Below are positions 1-10,161 of a stretch of DNA of 49,763 nt, piece after piece; the stretch's first letter is position 1; each line of letters begins with the position of its first letter. The DNA is taken from positions 1 to 49,763 of the forward strand of contig JAPLRS010000019.1 of the NCBI GenBank assembly GCA_026399015.1, in the 5' to 3' direction. Source of the stretch: Methylococcales bacterium. GTDB lineage: Bacteria > Pseudomonadota > Gammaproteobacteria > Methylococcales > Methylomonadaceae. The translations under genes were made by a program, and so were the position numbers. The notes under the pieces were generated by a model. It searched no databases, was not told the DNA's origin, and saw nothing but the letters and a program-made list of their open reading frames with translations.

Positions 1-69
1 AAATAGTTTTCGGTAGAATTTCATTTAGAATTTGACGCATTTAGTATTTATCTATATTATTTGTCAGTT

Positions 70-597
70 ATGTTAAGTACATTACCCGAAACTATAGACC
101 CACTTCACTTAGCCGATACGCGTGGTGAACTAAAGGGCCAATTACCCGTAAGCAACTTGGATCGTTTGACCGAGGTGCTTGTCGATGACTCAGGATCAGT
201 ACAGGTTGATCTATACTTTGGTCGAGAAGGGAAAATACCTAAAGTTGAAGGTAACATTAAAGCAGCTTTGCAATTGCAGTGTCAAAATTGCTTGGAAGCA
301 GTTGAATGGTCATTTGATGGCAATATTAAATTAGGCATTGTTAAAACAATAGAACAAGCCAATCGATTGCCAGAAGACTTTGAACCTCTGATGCTCGAAG
401 AAGAAAAAATTCTGCTTAACCACTTTATTGAAGATGAATTACTGCTTAACTTACCGGCATTTCCTAAGCATGAACATGAGTGTTTTGCTTTGGAAATCAA
501 AACGAATACAAACGCACAATTAGTGAGTGAAGAAGCACCTTCACGTGAAAACCCTTTTGCAATTTTAGCCAAACTTAAAAAAACTGGAGAGTCATAA
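70..597 (+). CDS. yceD: YceD/DUF177 family protein, 23S rRNA accumulation
   Basis: Protein of about 175 residues matching the YceD (DUF177) family, which in Gammaproteobacteria is needed for normal 23S rRNA accumulation and almost always sits directly before rpmF. The family signature LQCQNCLE is visible near residue 75, followed by an acidic second half. The in-frame TTG at 61 would add three residues; ATG 70 is preferred as an ordinary start, although neither has a clear ribosome binding site. Its TAA stop overlaps the rpmF ATG, so the two are translationally coupled. Assignment rests on the motif and on the rpmF-plsX-fab context. Confidence 0.88.
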   Translation: MLSTLPETIDPLHLADTRGELKGQLPVSNLDRLTEVLVDDSGSVQVDLYFGREGKIPKVEGNIKAALQLQCQNCLEAVEWSFDGNIKLGIVKTIEQANRLPEDFEPLMLEEEKILLNHFIEDELLLNLPAFPKHEHECFALEIKTNTNAQLVSEEAPSRENPFAILAKLKKTGES

Positions 598-779
598 TGG
601 CAGTACAAAAAAGTAAAGTAACGCGTTCAAGACGCGGTCAACGTCGTTCACATGACGCATTAACAGCTAAGACATTATCTCAAGACCCTATTACAGGTGA
701 AATGCACTTACGTCATCACGTTACCCCAGGTGGCTTTTTTAAAGGCCGTCAAATAGTTGCAGTAGCAGACGAAGAATAA
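597..779 (+). CDS. rpmF: 50S ribosomal protein L32
   Basis: A 60-residue basic protein with the typical L32 beginning ([20 protein letters not shown]) and length. It is a component of the large ribosomal subunit. The bacterial zinc-binding Cys pairs of some L32 proteins are absent, as in other Cys-free gammaproteobacterial L32. It overlaps the upstream yceD stop by one base and is followed by a GC-rich hairpin before plsX, the classical yceD-rpmF-plsX arrangement. Confidence 0.97.
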   Translation: MAVQKSKVTRSRRGQRRSHDALTAKTLSQDPITGEMHLRHHVTPGGFFKGRQIVAVADEE

Positions 780-804
780 ATAAATCGTTCTGGAATGATC
801 CCAT

Positions 805-826
805 GCCGAACCGCTCAGGGTTCGGC
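805..826 (+). terminator. Hairpin between rpmF and plsX
   Basis: A perfect 8-bp inverted repeat (GCCGAACC / GGTTCGGC) with a 6-base loop lies between the two genes. There is no downstream T-run, so it is more likely a partial terminator or RNA-processing/stability hairpin separating ribosomal-protein expression from fatty acid genes than a full stop. Confidence 0.5.
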
Positions 827-858
827 GCCCTTCAATTACCTCGGAGTTGTTCATCAGC

Positions 859-1887
859 GTGAGTTTAACAATTTCAATTGACGCAATGGGCGGGGATCAA
901 GGTCCTCAGGTCACTATTCCAGCTTCATTGGATTGCTTGAAACACAATCCAAATTTAAAACTAATTTTAGTTGGCGATGAATCTGTCATTAAAGGCCTAT
1001 TACCTAATGACTTAAGCCCTTATCAAGATAGACTCTCTATCCACCACGCTTCGCAACGCGTTGAAATGGACGAGTCACCTTCTAAAGCATTAAAAAACAA
1101 AAAAGACTCGTCTATGCGCGTAGCCATTAATTTGGTTAAAGAAGGCCAAGCAGATGCTTGTGTCAGCGCAGGCAATACAGGCGCATTAATGGCAACAGCG
1201 CGTTTTGTTTTAAAAATGATTCCAGGCATTGATCGTCCAGCCATCATTTCTACGTTACCTTCGATACACGGTCATACCCATGTGCTTGATTTAGGCGCTA
1301 ATGTGGATTGCACCGCGGAACATCTATTTCAATTTGCTATTATGGGCAATGAATTAGTTAAGGCTGTTGAAGGCATAGAAAACCCAAAAGTTGGCTTGTT
1401 AAATATTGGCGAAGAAGACACCAAGGGCAACGAGCAAGTTAAAGCCGCCGCCAAATTATTAGAAGCTTCTAGCTTAAATTACATTGGTTATGTAGAGGGT
1501 AACTCTTTAAATGCCGGCCCAATTAAAGTAGATTTGATTGTCACAGACGGCTTTGTAGGTAATGTTGCACTTAAATCAATTGAAGGCGCCGCAAAAATGA
1601 TCGGCACCACGCTTAAAGAAGCCTTTAGTAAAAATATCTTTACAAAAATAGCGGCTATTGTTGCTTATCCAGTGCTTAAATCTTTTAAGCAACGCATTGA
1701 CCCCCGCTTGTATAATGGCGCCAGTTTTCTAGGCCTTAAAGGCTTAGTCATTAAAAGTCACGGCGGTGCAGATAGACTAGCATTTAAAACTGCCATTCAT
1801 TTGGCCGAAGTTGAAGCCCAACAAGATGTTATAAAAAAAATAAGTGAGCAAGTTGAAATAACCTTAGCTCTTAGAGACATCGCATGA
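859..1887 (+). CDS. plsX: Phosphate acyltransferase PlsX
   Basis: PlsX converts acyl-ACP to acyl-phosphate, the first step of membrane phospholipid synthesis with PlsY. The N terminus reads [15 protein letters not shown], the family hallmark, and the glycine-rich GNTGALM and DLGANVDC segments follow. Length (about 342 residues) is normal. The open frame extends upstream to TTG 847, but GTG 859 gives the usual PlsX N terminus and lies 12 bases after GGAG at 843-846. The stop overlaps the fabH start (ATGA-type overlap), indicating an operon with fabH, fabD and fabG. Confidence 0.95.
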   Translation: MSLTISIDAMGGDQGPQVTIPASLDCLKHNPNLKLILVGDESVIKGLLPNDLSPYQDRLSIHHASQRVEMDESPSKALKNKKDSSMRVAINLVKEGQADACVSAGNTGALMATARFVLKMIPGIDRPAIISTLPSIHGHTHVLDLGANVDCTAEHLFQFAIMGNELVKAVEGIENPKVGLLNIGEEDTKGNEQVKAAAKLLEASSLNYIGYVEGNSLNAGPIKVDLIVTDGFVGNVALKSIEGAAKMIGTTLKEAFSKNIFTKIAAIVAYPVLKSFKQRIDPRLYNGASFLGLKGLVIKSHGGADRLAFKTAIHLAEVEAQQDVIKKISEQVEITLALRDIA

Positions 1888-2855
1888 TTCGTTATTCAAA
1901 AGTATTAGGCACGGGCGGGTATCTGCCCGACGAGATTCGCACCAATGACCAAATTTCAGAAACCGTAGATACTTCGGATAGCTGGATCATTGAACGGACC
2001 GGCATTAAAAGTCGACGCATCGCTGCCTCGCATGAAACTGCGGCCAGCATGGCTGAAACTGCTGCCAGACACGCCTTAGAAGCAGCTAAATGCGACCCCA
2101 GTGAACTTGATTTAATCATCGTCGCAACGGGGACACCGGAATATGTTTATCCAAGCACAGCCTGTTTATTACAACAACGCTTAGGCAATAAAAATGCCGC
2201 CGCCTTTGATATCCAAGCTGCTTGTTCTGGTTCTATTTATGCGCTAAGCATTGTTGATCAATTTATCAAATCGGGAGCGGCTAAAAAGGCTCTCATTGTG
2301 GGCACCGAAATTTGTTCACGCATTGTCGATTGGACTGACCGAAGCACTTGTATCTTATTTGGAGATGGAGCAGGTGCTTTAGTGATTGGCGCTTCTGATG
2401 AAGCGGGCGTTTTGTCAACACACATTCATTCAGACGGCGAATTTGAAGATCTTTTATATTGCCGCAATCCGCAAGTAAGCACTACTAAAGCTGAAGAAGA
2501 AGCCATTGGCTTTATCAATATGCGCGGCAATGAAGTCTTTAAAGTTGCTGTTAACACGCTAGGCCGTATTGTTGATGAAACCCTAGAAGCCAATAATATG
2601 GCTAAAGAAGAGATTGATTGGTTGGTGCCGCATCAAGCCAATATTAGAATCATCATGGCGACTGCCAAAAAATTAAAAATGTCTATGGATCAAGTGGTAG
2701 TAACCCTTGAACATCAAGGCAACACTTCTTCTGCCTCGGTATTATTAGCTTTTAATGAAGCCGTACGAGACGGTCGAATTAAACGTGGACAAGTCGTTCT
2801 CCTAGAAGCCTTTGGTGCTGGCTTTACTTGGGGTTCGGCTCTTATTAAATATTAA
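1884..2855 (+). CDS. fabH: 3-oxoacyl-ACP synthase III (KAS III)
   Basis: FabH starts fatty acid synthesis by condensing acetyl-CoA with malonyl-ACP. The 323-residue protein shows the Cys-His-Asn catalytic set in family context: the Cys in DIQAACSGS, the His in VPHQANIRI and the Asn in HQGNTSSAS. The start overlaps the plsX stop by 4 bases and fabD follows after 16 bases. Standard length, no irregularities. Confidence 0.97.
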   Translation: MIRYSKVLGTGGYLPDEIRTNDQISETVDTSDSWIIERTGIKSRRIAASHETAASMAETAARHALEAAKCDPSELDLIIVATGTPEYVYPSTACLLQQRLGNKNAAAFDIQAACSGSIYALSIVDQFIKSGAAKKALIVGTEICSRIVDWTDRSTCILFGDGAGALVIGASDEAGVLSTHIHSDGEFEDLLYCRNPQVSTTKAEEEAIGFINMRGNEVFKVAVNTLGRIVDETLEANNMAKEEIDWLVPHQANIRIIMATAKKLKMSMDQVVVTLEHQGNTSSASVLLAFNEAVRDGRIKRGQVVLLEAFGAGFTWGSALIKY

Positions 2856-2871
2856 AATAACTAGTATTAAC

Positions 2872-3822
2872 ATGAGCACACACCCCGATAATTTAGCGTT
2901 TGTCTTTCCTGGACAAGGTTCTCAATCCATTGGCATGTTAGCAGACTTAAGTGCTAGCTATCCAGAAGTAAAGCATATATTAGAAAGAGCCTCAGATGCC
3001 TTAAGCATTGACTTATGGTCTTTAGTCAGCCAAGGCCCTGATGAAGAACTCAACCAAACTCAAAATACGCAACCCGCCATGTTAGCGGCAGGCTATGCTG
3101 TTTGGGAAATTTGGCGCCAACAAAGCGCAATACAACCTGCTTGGCTAGCTGGCCACAGCTTGGGTGAATATACCGCTTTGGTATGCTCGGGTGCATTATC
3201 TTTTGAAGATGGCATCAAATTAGTGGCTGCTCGCGGGCGCTTAATGCAAGAAGCGGTTCCGCCCGGCGTCGGTGCTATGGCCGCCATCTTAGGTCTTGAA
3301 GATCAACAGATTATAGATATTTGTACCCAAGCCGCTGAAACTGAAATTGTTTCCGCAGTCAATTTTAATTCACCAGGTCAGGTTGTTATTGCTGGCAATA
3401 AAGCCGCCGTTGAAAGAGCGATGGCAGCCGCGAAAGACGCTGGTGCAAAACGCGCACTTTTATTACCCGTCAGTGTGCCTTCACATTGCGCATTAATGCA
3501 ATCGGCTGCCGATAAACTAGATAGTTATCTAAAAGCTATTGAGATCGTGACGCCCGCCATTAAGATTATACATAATGTCGATGTAGCTTCGCACGACTCA
3601 CCTGATGCTATTCGAAGCATTTTAAAAGAACAACTTCACAAACCCGTGCGTTGGGTCGAAAGTGTCAATTATCTCCACCAAAAAGGTGTCACCCATATTG
3701 TAGAATGCGGGCCTGGCAAGGTGTTAATTGGCTTAAACAAACGCATTGTTAAAGACGCTGAACATTTCTCCATTTATAACTCAGAAACAATAAACACACT
3801 ATTGGAGCAAATCAATGACTAA
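2872..3822 (+). CDS. fabD: Malonyl-CoA:ACP transacylase
   Basis: FabD loads malonate onto ACP. The N terminus LAFVFPGQGSQSIGML, the active-site GHSLGEYT (nucleophilic Ser) and VPSHCALM (catalytic His) are all present. The open frame begins at 2812 inside fabH, but ATG 2872 gives the canonical N terminus, just before the FPGQGSQ motif, and about 316 residues, the normal length. The stop overlaps fabG by 8 bases. Confidence 0.96.
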   Translation: MSTHPDNLAFVFPGQGSQSIGMLADLSASYPEVKHILERASDALSIDLWSLVSQGPDEELNQTQNTQPAMLAAGYAVWEIWRQQSAIQPAWLAGHSLGEYTALVCSGALSFEDGIKLVAARGRLMQEAVPPGVGAMAAILGLEDQQIIDICTQAAETEIVSAVNFNSPGQVVIAGNKAAVERAMAAAKDAGAKRALLLPVSVPSHCALMQSAADKLDSYLKAIEIVTPAIKIIHNVDVASHDSPDAIRSILKEQLHKPVRWVESVNYLHQKGVTHIVECGPGKVLIGLNKRIVKDAEHFSIYNSETINTLLEQIND

Positions 3823-4543
3823 ACAAATAGCTTTAGTAACAGGCGCTAGTCGCGGTATCGGTAAAGCAATTGCTGAAAAACTGGCTGAAGATGGCTTTTT
3901 TGTCCTAGGCACAGCAACCTCTGATGCCGGCGCTGATGCTATTTCACTTTATCTAGGCGACAACGGTAAAGGTTTTAAATTGGATGTATCCAATGCTGAA
4001 TCCATTGAAGAAGTTATCAAAACGATCAATGATGAGTTTGGTGCACCTGCTGTCTTAGTCAATAATGCAGGGATAACCAGAGATAACTTATTAATGCGTA
4101 TGAAAGACGAAGAGTGGGATGATATTATCAACACTAACTTAACGTCTGTATTTAGACTAAGCAAAGCGGTTCTACGCGGCATGATGAAAGCTAAAACCGG
4201 TCGAATTATCAATATTTCTTCAGTAGTAGGATCTACTGGAAATGCTGGCCAAGCTAATTATGCCGCTGCTAAAGCGGGCATGGTTGGTTTTGCTAAATCA
4301 ATGGCCAAAGAAGTTGGCTCACGCAACATCACTATTAATACCGTTGCTCCTGGTTTTATTGATACGGATATGACAAAGGAACTGAGTGATGATATTAAAA
4401 ACAACCTATTAGCGTCAATTCCATTGAATCGATTAGGTGACCCGAAAGAAATTGCTCATGCCGTTGCATTTCTTGCTTCAGCAGGTGCTAGCTATATTAC
4501 AGGCGAGACTTTACATGTCAATGGCGGCATGTTTATGCCTTAA
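3815..4543 (+). CDS. fabG: 3-oxoacyl-ACP reductase
   Basis: Short-chain dehydrogenase of 242 residues that reduces 3-oxoacyl-ACP with NADPH. Visible are the Rossmann motif TGASRGIG, the NNAG motif, Ser in ISSVVGS, and YAAAK of the catalytic YxxxK pair. The C terminus (GETLHVNGGMFMP) is typical of FabG. Starts within the end of fabD, consistent with coupled translation. Confidence 0.97.
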   Translation: MTKQIALVTGASRGIGKAIAEKLAEDGFFVLGTATSDAGADAISLYLGDNGKGFKLDVSNAESIEEVIKTINDEFGAPAVLVNNAGITRDNLLMRMKDEEWDDIINTNLTSVFRLSKAVLRGMMKAKTGRIINISSVVGSTGNAGQANYAAAKAGMVGFAKSMAKEVGSRNITINTVAPGFIDTDMTKELSDDIKNNLLASIPLNRLGDPKEIAHAVAFLASAGASYITGETLHVNGGMFMP

Positions 4544-4569
4544 TATGGTGACTTTGTTGTAATATTGAG

Positions 4570-4575
4570 TATAAT
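4570..4575 (+). promoter_or_regulatory. Possible -10 element upstream of acpP
   Basis: A perfect TATAAT lies about 107 bases before the acpP start in a 138-base gap. No convincing -35 box is found at 16-18 bases upstream (TGGTGA at best), so this is a weak promoter call. A separate acpP promoter would fit the high demand for acyl carrier protein. Confidence 0.3.
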
Positions 4576-4681
4576 TGCCACGCTGTCTAAGTTAACTAGA
4601 CACGAGGTTTCAGTAAAAACTAATAACAATACCAATTTAAGTTCTAAAATTATAGACTTACTTTGTTTGAGGAAAAAAATT

Positions 4682-4912
4682 ATGAGTAACATTGAAGAAC
4701 GAGTTAAAAAAATTGTTGCAGAGCAATTAGGTGTAAAAGAAGATATCGCTAATGATGCTTCATTCGTAGACGATCTTGGTGCTGATTCTCTGGATACAGT
4801 TGAACTCGTTATGGCTCTTGAAGAAGAATTTGAATGCGAAATTCCTGATGATGAAGCTGAAAAAATCACTACCGTTCAGCAAGCCATCGATTACGTTGGT
4901 AAAAACGCGTAA
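4682..4912 (+). CDS. acpP: Acyl carrier protein
   Basis: A 76-residue acidic protein with the phosphopantetheine attachment motif [10 protein letters not shown]; Ser36 is the modified residue. The open frame extends back to 4565, but ATG 4682 preceded by GAGGAAAAAAAT gives the exact ACP N terminus ([10 protein letters not shown]). ACP carries growing acyl chains for the Fab enzymes encoded on both sides. Confidence 0.98.
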   Translation: MSNIEERVKKIVAEQLGVKEDIANDASFVDDLGADSLDTVELVMALEEEFECEIPDDEAEKITTVQQAIDYVGKNA

Positions 4913-4923
4913 TACTGATTTTA

Positions 4924-4949
4924 AGTGGATGGGTATTAACTCATCCACT
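4924..4949 (+). terminator. Hairpin after acpP
   Basis: Inverted repeat AGTGGATG / CATCCACT with a 10-base spacer, 11 bases after the acpP stop. No long T-run follows, so it is probably a weak terminator or 3-prime stabilising hairpin that lets acpP message accumulate relative to fabF. Confidence 0.5.
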
Positions 4950-5059
4950 AATTTATAACATTAGAACTATCCTGTCCCAAAACAAGACACACTGTTTGTT
5001 ATGGTATTTATCACAGTCTTTAGTTACCCTCCTCTTTATATTTCTAACGGTACATTACA

Positions 5060-6304
5060 TTGAGCAAACGTCGAGTTGTAATAACTGGATTGGGTGCGGT
5101 TACCTGCTTAGCCAACACCGTAGCTGAAACATGGAATGGCATTATCAATTCCAAAAGCGGCATAACTCCAATTGATTCTTTTGATATTTCTCCATTTGCC
5201 ACTACTTTTGGCGGAGTGATTAGAAATTTTGATATATCCCAATACATCGCTGACAAAGATGCTAAACGCATGGATGGTTTCATTCATTACGGCATTGCAG
5301 CGGGTTGCCAAGCTTTTGAAGATTCAGGACTTGAAGTCACTGAAGAAAATGCAGAACGAATTGGTGTAGCAATCGGCTCGGGGATAGGCGGTATTACTGG
5401 CATTGAAGATTGTTATGCAACCTATGACAAAAGTGGCCCCAGAAGAATTTCACCATTTTTCGTACCTGGCAACATTATTAACATGATATCTGGCAATCTA
5501 TCCATTAAATATGGATTGAAAGGCCCTAACTTTGCGATTGTAACTGCTTGCGCAACCGGCACTCATAATATTGGCGATGCCGCTAGATTGATTGCTTATG
5601 GTGACGCTGACGTAATGATTGCTGGTGGTGCAGAACGCTGTACAACCTCACCTACTGCAATGGGTGGTTTTGCTTCCGCAAAAGCATTATCAAGACGAAA
5701 TGATGATCCACAACATGCAAGTCGCCCTTGGGATAAAGACAGAGATGGCTTTGTATTAAGCGATGGCGCTGGCGTAGTTGTTCTTGAAGAACTAGAACAT
5801 GCAAAAGCCCGTGGCGCAAAAATTTACGCAGAATTAGTAGGTTATGGCATGAGCGGTGACGCTTATCATATTACAACACCTTCCGAAGGTGGTGAAGGTG
5901 CAGCGCGTTGCATGAAAAATGCCTTACGAGATGCAGGCTTAAACCCAGAAGATGTTGACTATATCAACGCGCATGGCACTTCCACTCCTGCAGGAGACCT
6001 TGGAGAAACGCAAGCGATGAAAGCAGCATTGGGCGACCATGCTTATAAAACAGCTATTAGCTCAACTAAATCAATGATTGGACATATGCTAGGTGCGGCA
6101 GGTGGTATAGAAGCCGTTATATCAGCACTAAGCATCAAAGAACAAATTGCACCACCAACGATCAACTTGGACAACCAAGATCCTGAGTGTGACCTTGATT
6201 ATGTTCCAAAGATTGCAAGAAACATGAAAATTGAAGTAGCCATGTCGAATTCATTTGGATTTGGCGGCACCAATGGAACTCTAATTTTTAAACGCTACCA
6301 GTAA
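5060..6304 (+). CDS. fabF: 3-oxoacyl-ACP synthase II (KAS II)
   Basis: FabF performs the elongating condensations of fatty acid synthesis. The 414-residue sequence contains the catalytic Cys ([10 protein letters not shown]), first His (NAHGTSTP), Lys (STKSMIGH) and second His (GHMLGAAGG), and ends with the [11 protein letters not shown] signature. The start is TTG 5060, giving the usual [13 protein letters not shown] terminus; no other start fits and no strong ribosome binding site is seen, so initiation may be weak. Confidence 0.95.
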   Translation: MSKRRVVITGLGAVTCLANTVAETWNGIINSKSGITPIDSFDISPFATTFGGVIRNFDISQYIADKDAKRMDGFIHYGIAAGCQAFEDSGLEVTEENAERIGVAIGSGIGGITGIEDCYATYDKSGPRRISPFFVPGNIINMISGNLSIKYGLKGPNFAIVTACATGTHNIGDAARLIAYGDADVMIAGGAERCTTSPTAMGGFASAKALSRRNDDPQHASRPWDKDRDGFVLSDGAGVVVLEELEHAKARGAKIYAELVGYGMSGDAYHITTPSEGGEGAARCMKNALRDAGLNPEDVDYINAHGTSTPAGDLGETQAMKAALGDHAYKTAISSTKSMIGHMLGAAGGIEAVISALSIKEQIAPPTINLDNQDPECDLDYVPKIARNMKIEVAMSNSFGFGGTNGTLIFKRYQ

Positions 6305-6330
6305 AACATACCTCAAATTCTGATAAGTTC

Positions 6331-7164
6331 ATGACCCTGGTAAATGGTATTCCTCAGGAGCACATTGAATTATCTGACAGAGGATTTCAGTACGGTGACG
6401 GCTTATTTGAAACAATAGCCGTCAAACAAGGACACCCCACTTTCCTAAGTCGACATTTAAATCGACTTAGCGAGGGGTGTAACCGTCTTCTAATCCCCGC
6501 ACCCTGCCAAGAATTACTTCAAACCGAAGTCAAAGAACTGGTAACAAACTCAAAGAACGCTATTCTAAAAATAATAATCACACGTGGTTCTGGTGGCAGA
6601 GGTTATAGGCAACCCGACAACATAAATTCAACACGAGTTTTAAGCCTTCACCCTTTTCCTGAATATCCCACAGTATTTAAGGAACAAGGTATTTCCATAC
6701 GATTTTGCAACACCCGCCTTGGTTTAAACCCTACATTAGCCAGAATCAAACATTTAAACAGACTTGAGCAAATTATTGCTAGGGCCGAGTGGTCAGATGA
6801 TCAATCACAAGAAGGACTGATGCTTGATATAAATGACAACGTTATTGAAGGAATAATGACGAATTTATTCTATGTTAAAAATGACATCATATATACATCA
6901 CCCCTAGTTTATACCGGAGTTGCAGGCATTATGCGTGGCATTATTATTGACTTAATAAGCACTCATAGTTTTAAGTTAATACTACAAGACTTTAAAAAAG
7001 CAGATTTACTTTCCGCTGATGAAGCGTTCTTATGTAATTCAGTCATAGGTATTTGGCCCATTAAATCTATTGGCTCAACACATTTCAATATCGGCTTAAG
7101 AACCAGACAGTTACAACATCTACTTGCTCAATATGAACACGAAGAAATCATCAGTCATCTATAA
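6331..7164 (+). CDS. pabC: Aminodeoxychorismate lyase
   Basis: PLP-dependent fold-type IV enzyme of 277 residues that releases p-aminobenzoate from aminodeoxychorismate for folate synthesis. It begins with VNG..QEHIELSDRGFQYGDGLFET, the class signature; the PLP Lys is expected in the ARIKHLNRLEQI segment. It lies between fabF and mltG as in many Gammaproteobacteria and overlaps mltG by about 32 bases. A 9-bp inverted repeat (CTAAGTCGA / TCGACTTAG, near 6446-6471) lies within the coding region; I attach no function to it. Confidence 0.9.
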   Translation: MTLVNGIPQEHIELSDRGFQYGDGLFETIAVKQGHPTFLSRHLNRLSEGCNRLLIPAPCQELLQTEVKELVTNSKNAILKIIITRGSGGRGYRQPDNINSTRVLSLHPFPEYPTVFKEQGISIRFCNTRLGLNPTLARIKHLNRLEQIIARAEWSDDQSQEGLMLDINDNVIEGIMTNLFYVKNDIIYTSPLVYTGVAGIMRGIIIDLISTHSFKLILQDFKKADLLSADEAFLCNSVIGIWPIKSIGSTHFNIGLRTRQLQHLLAQYEHEEIISHL

Positions 7165-8209
7165 GACTGCGTCTGCAGGCACAATAATATTAATTATTTT
7201 TTGTAGTTGGGCTTGGATTGACTTCCATAAGGCCCTTATTGAGCCCGCCGTTATTGGTAATGCCGTTCTTATAGAAATAAACAAAGGTGATTCTTTTGAA
7301 CAAATAACAACTAAACTTAGTAGTCAAAACGTAAAATTTAGACCTATTTGGCTAAGAGTTTTAGCTGTGCAAAATAAAGTCACAAAAAAAATTAAAACTG
7401 GAGAGTTTGAATTAACCACTGGAATGACAATCCCACAAATTCTAACTCATCTGGTCAATGGCAAAAGAAAGCAATACGCACTTACTATTCCAGAAGGCTG
7501 GAGTTTTAAAGAAATACTGCAAGAATTAGATAACTCGCTCAATATTGAGCACAGCATTAATGAAACAAATATTGATCAAGTCGTACAGCAAATAACAACT
7601 GATACTAAGGTCACCACCAAACTTACTAATCTTAATATTCCTGCAGATGAACTACAGAAACTCGAAGGCCTGATCTATCCAGACACTTATTTTTTTGAGA
7701 AACACACGTCAGATAAAGATTTATTAACAAGAGCATTAGATAAAATGCTGTCAGTATTGGCCGAGCAATGGCAAAACAAAACCGAAGGCTTACCACTCAC
7801 AACTCCCTATGAGGCATTGATTTTGGCGTCTATTATCGAAAAAGAAACTGCACAAATCACAGAGAGACCTCTTATTGCCGGCGTATTTTCGCGCAGACTT
7901 AAAACAGGAATGCGACTACAAACAGATCCAACAGTTATATATGGTATGGGGGATAAATATGCAGGAAATATTACGCATCAAGATTTAATAACAGAAACAC
8001 CTTACAACACTTATATAATAAAAGGACTACCACCCACTCCGATTGCAATGCCAGGCAGAGCAGCAATTTTTGCAGCACTACATCCAGATCAAAGCGATAA
8101 TTTATATTTTGTTGCTAAAGGTGATGGGAGCCATGAATTTTCTTCGAACTTAACAGCACATAATATTGCGGTCGATAATTACCAAAGGAAAAAAGATGCC
8201 ACGCGGTAA
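7133..8209 (+). CDS. mltG: Endolytic murein transglycosylase MltG
   Basis: Inner-membrane lytic transglycosylase that cuts nascent glycan strands and sets their length. An N-terminal transmembrane segment (TIILIIFCSWAWIDF) is followed by a LysM-like region and the YceG domain with the catalytic Glu in IIEKETAQ, then RLQTDPTVIYG and the C-terminal GLPPTPIAMPG. ATG 7133 is preferred over the in-frame TTG 7124. It overlaps both pabC and tmk, so the block is probably co-transcribed. Confidence 0.93.
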   Translation: MNTKKSSVIYKTASAGTIILIIFCSWAWIDFHKALIEPAVIGNAVLIEINKGDSFEQITTKLSSQNVKFRPIWLRVLAVQNKVTKKIKTGEFELTTGMTIPQILTHLVNGKRKQYALTIPEGWSFKEILQELDNSLNIEHSINETNIDQVVQQITTDTKVTTKLTNLNIPADELQKLEGLIYPDTYFFEKHTSDKDLLTRALDKMLSVLAEQWQNKTEGLPLTTPYEALILASIIEKETAQITERPLIAGVFSRRLKTGMRLQTDPTVIYGMGDKYAGNITHQDLITETPYNTYIIKGLPPTPIAMPGRAAIFAALHPDQSDNLYFVAKGDGSHEFSSNLTAHNIAVDNYQRKKDATR

Positions 8210-8819
8210 ATTTATTACTTTAGAAGGTGGAGAAGGTGTAGGCAAAACCACAAACTTAACCTTTATAGAAAATTACTTAAAGCTACACAACATTTCAGTG
8301 GTTGTTACCAGAGAACCCGGTGGCACCTTATTAGCAGAAAAACTCCGCCAACTATTATTAGATAATGACAGCGAAACTATCACCGAGGAGGCAGAACTTC
8401 TAATGGTTTTTGCTGCCCGCGCTCAACATTTAAAACTTGTCATAGAGCCAGCCTTATCTAAAGGCCAGTGGGTACTTTGTGATCGCTTTACTGATGCAAC
8501 ATTTGCCTATCAGGGTGGCGGCAGAAACATGAAAATTAGCACCATTGAATGGTTAGAAACATTAGTCCAAGGCAATTTAAGACCAGACCTAACATTGTTA
8601 CTAGATGCACCTATTGAGGTAGGTATGGAACGTGCGAGATCAAGAAATATTTTAGATCGCTTTGAATCAGAAAAAAAATCTTTCTTTGAACAAGTGAGAC
8701 GCGCTTATTTATTACAAGCCGAACTGCATCCAGACCGAATCAAAGTTATTAAAACTAATCAGCCACTTGTGGATGTAGAGAATGAAATAGTAAATGTCAT
8801 CGGAACTTTTATAAAATGA
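8196..8819 (+). CDS. tmk: Thymidylate kinase
   Basis: Phosphorylates dTMP to dTDP. About 207 residues starting MPRGKFITLEGGEGVGKTT with the P-loop GGEGVGKT, the DR motif (LCDRFTDATFAYQGGGR) and a lid segment. The frame is open from 8166, but ATG 8196 preceded by AAAGGAAAAAAG gives the canonical N terminus; this start lies inside mltG. The stop overlaps the holB start (ATGA). Confidence 0.96.
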   Translation: MPRGKFITLEGGEGVGKTTNLTFIENYLKLHNISVVVTREPGGTLLAEKLRQLLLDNDSETITEEAELLMVFAARAQHLKLVIEPALSKGQWVLCDRFTDATFAYQGGGRNMKISTIEWLETLVQGNLRPDLTLLLDAPIEVGMERARSRNILDRFESEKKSFFEQVRRAYLLQAELHPDRIKVIKTNQPLVDVENEIVNVIGTFIK

Positions 8820-9808
8820 CTCTCCAGCCTTGGCAAAAACATAGCTGGCAACAACTGCAGGACTATATAACACAAGATCGTGTACCACAGGCTTTACTCA
8901 TATCGGGTGACAAAGGCCTCGGAAAAGTGCAGTTGGCCACTCAATTTGCGAATTCTTTGCTCTGCATTAACCCAACCAAAGATGCAGTAAACTGCGGTTG
9001 TTGTACTTCCTGTCATTTACTAAAAGCGCATACGCATCCTGATTTAATCAAAATTAGCCCAGAAGAAGTCGGGAAAAATATTACTATAAATCAAATTCGA
9101 CAGTTAGTAAGTTTGTTAAGCTTAAAACCACAATTTGATAGATATCGTGTTGTGATACTTCACCCAGCAGAACAACTGAACAATGCTTCGGCAAACGCAT
9201 TTTTAAAATATCTTGAAGAACCTACCGAACGCACAATACTTATCTTAGTAACAGACAGTGCAAGCAGACTACCAGCAACCATACTTAGTCGTTGTCAAAA
9301 GTTAAGCATTTCAAAACCAGACAAACTGACGACTATAAACTGGTTAAGAAATCTAAACCCTAAATTAACAGGAACTGAGGCAGAAGTTTTACATCAATTG
9401 TCACTAGGCTCGCCTTTTGAAGCACATCATTACGATATCACTAATATGATATCAACTCGTAATGATTGCTTTAACGCTTGGCTAGATATTGCACAACGAT
9501 CACAACACCCAATAGTAATTGCAGAAAACTGGAATAAATTGACAGATGCTCCGCTGTTGTTCTGGATAACAACTTGGGTAGTAGATATGATTAGATGCAA
9601 ACATCAAGCACCTACAAAATTGCTCTACAATCCTGACTTACAAAAATCACTCAGCTCTCTAGTAAAATCAACAAATATAAAAGAAATATATAAGTTATAT
9701 GATTTAATTTTAAACTGTAGACTTAAGATTGATACACAGATAAATAAACAATCGATGTTTGAAGAAATATTAATCACTTGGCTAGAAATTAGTAAAGGTA
9801 ACGTCTAA
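8816..9808 (+). CDS. holB: DNA polymerase III subunit delta prime
   Basis: Clamp-loader subunit of 330 residues. It shows the degenerate P-loop SGDKGLGK, a zinc-binding Cys cluster (CGCCTSCHLLKAHTHPD), the EEPTERTILILVT segment and the SRCQ motif. The tmk-holB-pilZ-tatD order is typical of Gammaproteobacteria. Its TAA is followed with no gap by the ATG of the PilZ gene. Confidence 0.93.
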   Translation: MTLQPWQKHSWQQLQDYITQDRVPQALLISGDKGLGKVQLATQFANSLLCINPTKDAVNCGCCTSCHLLKAHTHPDLIKISPEEVGKNITINQIRQLVSLLSLKPQFDRYRVVILHPAEQLNNASANAFLKYLEEPTERTILILVTDSASRLPATILSRCQKLSISKPDKLTTINWLRNLNPKLTGTEAEVLHQLSLGSPFEAHHYDITNMISTRNDCFNAWLDIAQRSQHPIVIAENWNKLTDAPLLFWITTWVVDMIRCKHQAPTKLLYNPDLQKSLSSLVKSTNIKEIYKLYDLILNCRLKIDTQINKQSMFEEILITWLEISKGNV

Positions 9809-10156
9809 ATGGACAGTAAAATGGATACAACTCACCTTCTTCTAGTCATAAAAGACAAGACCGATTTATATTCACTTTATATGCCATTCATAATTAATGG
9901 CGGCTTATTTGTTCCGACAACTGATGAATATGAAATGGGACAAGAAATTGTGCTAAAGATAAAATTACTCGATGAAATTACTGAAACGGTAATATCAGGA
10001 AAAATAATTTGGAAAACTCCCATACACCCTCAAAATTTTAAAATACCAGGCTTTGGCATCCAATTTAACAAAGATGACAACCAAGGATGTCTGATAAAAA
10101 TCGAAAACTACCTTGCTGATTTCAAACAGAGCAGCATACCAACCAACACCATGTAA
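9809..10156 (+). CDS. PilZ domain protein
   Basis: A 115-residue protein with the PilZ fold features FIINGGLFVPTT and GFGIQFN. In this genomic position it corresponds to the type IV pilus assembly protein PilZ rather than to a c-di-GMP receptor: the RxxxR and (D/N)xSxxG c-di-GMP-binding motifs of classical PilZ receptors are not visible. Starts immediately at the holB stop codon. Confidence 0.82.
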   Translation: MDSKMDTTHLLLVIKDKTDLYSLYMPFIINGGLFVPTTDEYEMGQEIVLKIKLLDEITETVISGKIIWKTPIHPQNFKIPGFGIQFNKDDNQGCLIKIENYLADFKQSSIPTNTM

Positions 10157-10161
10157 ATATT